Source: Takakia lepidozioides (taxonomy: Eukaryota > Streptophyta > Takakiopsida > Takakiales > Takakiaceae). From it: a stretch of 64,000 nucleotides of DNA. This document shows, piece after piece, positions 59,097 through 64,000 of the stretch (position 1 is the stretch's first letter; every line of letters begins with the position of its first letter). The translations under genes were made by a program, and so were the position numbers. The notes below the pieces were generated by a model that was given only the letters and a program-made list of their open reading frames with translations, did no database searches and was not told where the DNA came from. The stretch is taken from positions 43,912,042 through 43,976,041 of the forward strand of contig CM060734.1 of NCBI GenBank assembly GCA_030704615.1. The letters are read 5' to 3'.

Positions 59097-60062
59097 AAGT
59101 TGAATTCTGCAAGTTAGCTGGTTGAGTAAACCTTTGTAGTTTGGAGTGACTTTGACATGATAAGTACTGCCAATGTGACAACAGGAAAGAATCCAGAAAG
59201 AGGTAACGGAGACCACAAGAAGCTATGAAATGAATATTTTTCTGACCCTAGTCAACGGTGGGACAATCAAGGCAAAAAGGTGAATGCCTGTTGGATTATA
59301 GAGAGTAGAAGATGCAATTGAGCATAGGAACTAGTGTGATAAGTTGAGTTGCCTAGGTGTTTCCTAGAACAATTTGAGGCTTTCATTGTCAGCTGCTAGC
59401 AGCAAGGCAAGGGTGAATGCATTATTTGGGCAGAGGCATGGATAGCTGAAGGAGTAGGGATAGAGTGTGGGTCCAGATTCATCGAAGAGGGCCGGACTTC
59501 AAACTCCAGATTACCTACAATTCCCTGTGGATCAATAGTTACTAGCAACCTGCATGGGTAGATGGTCAATTGGAAGCTGCAGCAGCAGCGGCGGAATTGA
59601 TAAAATCAGGCACTGCTAATAAAGTCACCTTCTTCAACACATTTCACCTTGTTTTTCCTATCAGAATCGATCCTAAGTTTCGATGTTGAATTCTGCAAGT
59701 TAGCTGGTTGAGTGAACCTTTGATAGTTTGGAGTGACGTTGACATGATACTGCCAATGTGACAACAGGAAAGTATCCAGAAACATAGAACAGAGATGAGG
59801 AAATGCTGTGGAATGCATACTTTTCTTATCCAGTCAATGGTGGGACAATCGAGGCAAGAAGGTGAATGTCTGTTTGATTATAGAGAGTATCAGATGCAAT
59901 TGAGCATAGGAACAAGTGTGATAAGTTGAGTTGGGTGTTTCCTAAAACAAATCTAGGCTGTCATCGTCAGCTGTTAGCAGTAAGGCAAGGATGTATGCAT
60001 GATTTGTGCATAGGCATGGATAGTTGAAGGAGCAGGGATAGAGTGTGGGTCCAGATTCATCC
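59097..60062 (+). pseudogene. PDF-motif cassettes D and E
   Basis: Two successive copies of the promoter-like and PDF-motif portion: exon 1 near 59234-59290 and 59810-59870, exon 2 near 59484-59610 (DFKLQITYNSLWINSY, VDGQLEAAAAAAELIKSG). Cassette E breaks off after its intron and jumps directly into a PPR part. Confidence 0.65.
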
Positions 60063-60480
60063 AAGAGGGCCAGAAAGAGGTCCATGGTGACATCGTCAAA
60101 GCTGGAATTGTACCGGATGTCATTTTGAACACTGCCCTGGTGGACGTATGCCAAATGTGGGTGCATTAAGGATGCGAAGGGAGTTTTCAACACTATGGCT
60201 GAACGAGATGTGGTGTCATGGAACGCGATGCTTGCAGGGTATGCACAACATGGACGTGGTATGGAGGCTTTGGAGACCTATGATCAAATGATGGGGGAAG
60301 GGGTGAAGCCTGACCACATCACGTTTTTGTGCATTTGCAATGCATGTGGAAGCTCGGCAGCTCTGGAAAAGGGCACAGAAGTCCATGGCAACATTGTCAG
60401 AGCTAGAATTTTACCAAATGTCATTCTGAACAATACCCTCGTGGACATGTACATGCAAAATGTGGGTGCACCCTATCCTG
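60063..60480 (+). pseudogene. PPR fragment of cassette E
   Basis: KEVHGDIVKAGIVPDVILNT, DVVSWNAMLAGYAQHGRGME, GVKPDHITFLCICNACGSSA and VILNNTLVDMY in one near-continuous frame from 60195, with a 2-base loss near 60145. Ends in unrelated sequence at about 60475. Confidence 0.72.
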
Positions 60481-60908
60481 CTGATTGGTTGTTGTGCTGG
60501 AACAGTAGCAAACGTAGAAAGACATATGCATTTTACATCTGTTGCTATCTTCAGTGCATATGTAGTGTCCTTTGCACTTTGTCAGACTATTGTTTGCAGA
60601 GGAGCCAGATTTTGGGACTCCGGTGCTATATTCAGTTTAAGAGAAGCTCTTACATCTACTGTTGTCTTTAAGTGCATATGTTTTGTCCTTTGCACTTGCT
60701 GACTTTGTTCTTTCATATGATTCTTGCATGTGAATAAAGCATTCATTTGCAGAGTCATTTTTTGTCTCTTTGTTCTTCCCTTTGTTCTTCTCTTTGTTTT
60801 GTATTGAATAATACTAACCCTAATCTCTACTAACCCTAATGAGATAAGCATAGTCGTGATTCTGACTGTCCAATACATTTAAAAGTTCAAAACAACCCCT
60901 CATATGAC

Positions 60909-61090
60909 ACCATGTGTCCACATATCAGCATGTCATAGTCAGGATCATGACTGCAAGACCTCCTCAATACATGCCACGTGTCTACATATCAGGATGTTTG
61001 TAGTCAGGACAATGACCGTAAGACCTCTCATTATATGCCACGTGTCTAGATATTAGCATGGTTGTAGTCAGGATGATGACTGCAGATCCT
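60909..61090. repeat. three tandem ~60-bp subterminal repeats of CACTA-2
   Basis: Each unit runs CACGTGTCTACATATCAG, then a TAGTCAGGA word and ATGACTGCA-like word ending GACCTCCTC. They lie about 320 bp inside the right terminus, where CACTA transposase-binding repeats are usually found. Confidence 0.85.
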
Positions 61091-61412
61091 CCTCATGGTT
61101 ATATTATGTGGCAGTTTCGGGAGACGCCATATGGCGCACATCCATAAAACCTCTTGGACTTATTAAAAGAGACACGTGTACAGTTTGTAACAGCACACTA
61201 AGTCATGTATGGTAGAAGTACATATGACTACCACATGACAGTGAGATGTATCACTTGGTTCATCTGACTGCAGTCATCCATGACCGACCATACTGTACTC
61301 ATTGTATTCACTTGGTTTACACGACTTAAAGTCATTGCAGTCATATGTACCATTTATGACTACGGGATAGTCATATATACAGTCATATATACCGCGATCT
61401 GTTGTAGTGGTA

Positions 61413-62673
61413 GCCACTCGAACACCCCATACTCCTTTCTTGACAGACTTAAGATCTCGGAACCAATACTTCTTGTCGGTCATATGTTGCGATGCAGCTG
61501 TGTCTGCATACCATGCATCTTCACTTGTTGTGATGTGTGCGTAACAAGCTTGATTCTCCAAACTGAGTGGTATGAGTACTTGAGGATCCTTATCAAGCTT
61601 GTGTGACTGACTGAAAATAGATCCATCAAGAATCTGATCTATGATGACAAACACAAAAGAATCATCACTATCTTCACTCATATTGCTAGCCTCTCCAACC
61701 TTGTTAGCATCAATCTCATGTTCTACATTCGTATCAGTATTGGCCGATAATGGACGTTCGCTTTTGTCACGAACCTCAAGCTCTTTCTTTTGCTCAGGAA
61801 CTTCATGATCAACAACCATGAATGCATCTGCTTCTGTCACACAACTAGCCTAACTTCTGCCACTCTGACCTCTCTCATTCTTCTTAGAATGTGGACATTC
61901 TTTGTACCAATGTCCTTCCTCACTACAACCATGACAGATTGTTTTCTTCTTCAACTTAGTGATTCTTTGCGCTCTCTCCTTACATTGCTTTGGTGTGAGG
62001 TTTTTCTTCTAGTTCTGTTTTCCACTACCACCATATTTCCCACCAAAGAATGCCTTGTCTCTCTCCTAGTCAGAGAATGACTGATCATCTGCTCTGCTCT
62101 TGATTGCTGTCTCTCTCGTTATAAGTCTAGCAAGAAATGATTTCAATGTTTGCTCTGCAGCAGGTACACTGTCCCAGGCTAGCAACAATGGATCATAACT
62201 GGGTGGTAATCCGACCTTAATCTTGGTAAGCAATTGTCTCTCACTAATGCTCTCTCCTAGGTCGTTTAACTTTCTTCTTAGAGCGGAGATGGTACTGGTG
62301 TACGAAGCAAAGCTATCCTACTCTTGCATATGGCACTTATAAAATTGCTCTTGCAAGTGTGTAATGTTCTCTTATGCCGTCTGGTTGTGTATCATGCTTA
62401 GAGTTCCCCACATATCAGCAGCTGTAGTACAATTAATAAGCTGCTCCATATGAACTTTGTCGATGGACTGCAGGATGCTTACCGTAGCCACTTTATCACG
62501 CTTCTACCATGCAGCTTTGTCGGTTGCCGCACTCAACGTCTTGTCCTTTCCACGATTGACCATAGCTCTCTGGCCTGGAAGATGAACTGCATGTGGAATT
62601 TCCACAGATGATAATTTTCTCCATTGAATTTCTCCACAGCGGCGATTTCCTTCACCTCTTCCTTGTTATTCAT
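61413..62673 (-). pseudogene. Copia gag and protease part
   Basis: Gag starts at the ATG at 62673 (MNNKEEVKEIAAVEKFNGEN) with a UBN2-type Gag region, followed by a CCHC zinc knuckle (CHGCSEEGHWYKEC, about 61949-61908) and the aspartic-protease motif WYADTAASQHMT (about 61520-61485). Stops occur within (for example in the Gag region and at about 61851). It is cut by CACTA-2 just after the VWGVRVAT stretch. Confidence 0.92.
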
Positions 62674-62987
62674 GTTGAGTTGTCTAGTTCTATAGCATCT
62701 ATAACTTTAAGATGTCTACACGGTGTTGCAAGAATCTGAAACAACCTCAATCAATATTCCTTTGAAAACCAAGAAAGTACGAGAAATAAAAAAATCTACA
62801 TCATCTACACTGTTGAGACTCTTACTATGCTCAGTAAAACGAAAACTCAACACTAAATCTGTAGCTCAGTCGCACGACCAGCCTCAGCGCCTGCTCAGTT
62901 TATTCCTCAAAAATAAACTACTATCCTTTCAGACTGTTTGTAGAAATCTACGTTCCTTTCAACGGATCACTTGTCAAAGTACCGTGT

Positions 62988-63001
62988 GTGGGCCCATAAC
63001 C
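62988..63001 (-). other. Copia primer-binding site, internal tRNA-iMet type
   Basis: Directly next to the 5' LTR; on the plus strand it reads GTGGGCCCATAACC, identical to the anticodon-loop region of plant initiator tRNA-Met as I know it, not to its 3' end. This is the arrangement of Drosophila copia, which uses a cleaved half tRNA as primer. Confidence 0.8.
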
Positions 63002-63278
63002 TGTTGAACGTAAATGAATACTCACTAGAATAGAAAGGAAGAACAGTTGACCAGTTGTAAGAAACGGAGCAACGACATGCTCAAAAGATGCTCATACAAG
63101 GTTACAAGATAGAGAGTACACACGAGCATATATCTAACTACACCAGATCAGAGAGATGCCATAGCCAGTTAGGCGGGAACACACTTAGGCGGGAAACAGT
63201 TTGAATCCTATGATCTGGCATACTAATTCATCTATGTATCCAGCGAATCATTCATCGTATACACAATGAAATTCAACA
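63002..63278 (-). repeat. Copia 5' LTR
   Basis: 277 bp, TGTTGAA...TTCAACA. Differs from the 3' LTR by five substitutions and one gap (about 2%). As the 5' LTR it holds the element's promoter. Confidence 0.97.
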
Positions 63279-63566
63279 CCCGACAAAAAACAGGAAAATA
63301 GCCCACTTCATTGCACATAGCATGGAGAGGAAAGATTGGGCTATCACAAAAGTGAAAAAGAAATTAACAGAGACAGTGATGCCCTGCCTAGCCGACCGTG
63401 TCTCTAGGGGGAAGATTTCACTGGCAATGAGCCAACCCAGTGGTCCCCAAGACCATGCAAACGAGGAAACAAACACACACACTAATACCACCAATACAAT
63501 TGCCATTGAGTGTGGTAGCTGTTGTCCATCTTTCAACGCAAACGCCATGATGATGCCGATAGCAAC
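63279..63566 (-). pseudogene. STP-type sugar transporter, 5' part of split exon
   Basis: Encodes transmembrane segments 10-12: [11 protein letters not shown], then [35 protein letters not shown] and [12 protein letters not shown], ending FLFFVG at the Copia junction. SWGPLGWL and the SEIFPLETR string are hallmark STP motifs. The intron acceptor before it reads AA rather than AG at the position required by phase, so splicing may be impaired. Confidence 0.92.
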
Positions 63567-63798
63567 TTGCGGTGCACAATTCAACGCAACTGATGTTAGA
63601 TTGTTTCAGATCTCCTCAAATGACATACACAATGTCCAATTTAAGACCTTGTTTTGCATCTTCCATGGGCACGATATATACTACAAATCCTCGGTTTTGA
63701 AATTTCTAGGTACTACCTAGCTGTGAATTCTATGCAATGTATGTATATGCAATGTACATATTTAACTTTTAACTAAGTTGGGTGCGTAGATGTTGTAC

Positions 63799-64000
63799 CT
63801 GTGCAACGAACATTTGGAAACCAGCCTCCAAGAGCAATATTCTACGGCCCCACATGTCAACAGACGAAAGTGGCGACCACATTGACTACTCCAGTGATAG
63901 CAGCTGAATAGAAAGTAGCATCCGACTTGAAGCCCAACATTTGGAAAAGCACGGGTACATAGAACATGATGGCGTTGATGCTTGTGAACTGTTGGAAAAA
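63799..64000 (-). pseudogene. STP-type sugar transporter, upstream exon (runs off window)
   Basis: Encodes [37 protein letters not shown] and, after a 2-base loss at about 63861-63866, MWGRRILLLEAGFQMFVAQ with a GTACAA donor at 63798. QQ(F/L)T.INA.MFY and GRR are STP signatures. The gene continues beyond the window. Confidence 0.9.

Larger units (their letters stand above)
56048..61409. mobile_element. CACTA-2 element (5.4 kb)
   Basis: Termini CACTACAACAGATCGCGGTA at both ends (inverted), TSD GTA at 56045-56047 and 61410-61412. It shares the first ten terminal bases (CACTACAACA) with one end of CACTA-1, a left-arm repeat with CACTA-1, and the OSB/PPR cargo. Removing it and one GTA restores the Copia frame (VRVAT joined to DTTVWVAG). 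No complete transposase. Confidence 0.95.
35448..63278 (-). mobile_element. Copia LTR retrotransposon, with nested inserts
   Basis: Runs on the minus strand from the 5' LTR (63278-63002) to the 3' LTR (35723-35448). Target duplications CCCGG (35443-35447) and CCCGA (63279-63283) differ at one base. Without inserts the element is about 5.2 kb: gag, protease, integrase, then RT/RNase H, the Copia order. Two CACTA elements split the polyprotein gene. It sits in the last exon of a sugar transporter gene. Confidence 0.97.

Noticed and set aside
35794-62673. Stops in the Copia frame explained by RNA editing (U-to-C), since some are TAG where CAG is expected
   Set aside because: Such editing is organellar; other breaks include a frameshift and TAA in place of an expected GAA. 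Ordinary decay explains them.

Overview
The window looks like nuclear DNA of a streptophyte, probably a seed-free plant or charophyte-grade alga. The signs are long introns, a nodulin-like MFS transporter in the NFD4 class, a plant-type F-box protein, a plant hexose transporter (STP), PLS-type PPR sequences, and hAT, Copia, CACTA and MULE-like transposons. I cannot name the species.

Left third (1-15.6 kb): three hAT-family elements share CAGTGTT-type termini. One is a decayed transposase-bearing copy (665-4870). One is its internal-deletion derivative (10391-11207) with a perfect 8-bp target duplication. The third (15089-15594) is a different non-autonomous element, also with a perfect 8-bp duplication. 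Around them lies a segmental duplication (about 5.45-7.15 kb and 10.3-13.1 kb). Its second copy carries a secreted, probably GPI-anchored LRR protein gene; the first keeps only a truncated LRR 5' end. A ~245-bp block just upstream of the LRR coding region is inverted between the copies.

Middle (16.3-35.2 kb): two apparently intact genes on the minus strand. One is a 13-exon NFD4/nodulin-like MFS transporter whose splice junctions I could phase throughout; its first coding exon was not found. The other is an F-box/kelch-type protein with a 5' UTR intron. A 203-bp foldback element and a GC-rich island follow.

Right half (35.2-64 kb): a nest of insertions. The last exon of an STP-type sugar transporter (minus strand, pseudogene) is split by a Copia LTR retrotransposon (35448-63278; about 5.2 kb without inserts; LTRs about 2% diverged; primer-binding site matching an internal, half-tRNA part of initiator tRNA-Met). 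Its polyprotein gene is split by two CACTA elements (38612-55837 with TSD AAC, and 56048-61409 with TSD GTA). Both CACTAs carry decayed cassettes encoding OSB-like 'PDF' motifs joined to PPR repeats. CACTA-1 is itself split by an 11-kb MULE-like element (42426-53466, 9-bp TSD). That element carries two divergent genes: a SWIM-zinc-finger transposase-like gene, and a multi-exon gene combining a ParB-like DGNHR motif with a permuted SAM-methyltransferase-like domain. It also carries many short near-palindromes. In four of the five insertions (Copia, both CACTAs, MULE) removing the insert and one target copy joins the flanks sensibly, and for three of them it restores a reading frame across the joint. 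The fifth, an insert at 58.2-59.1 kb, has unresolved ends.
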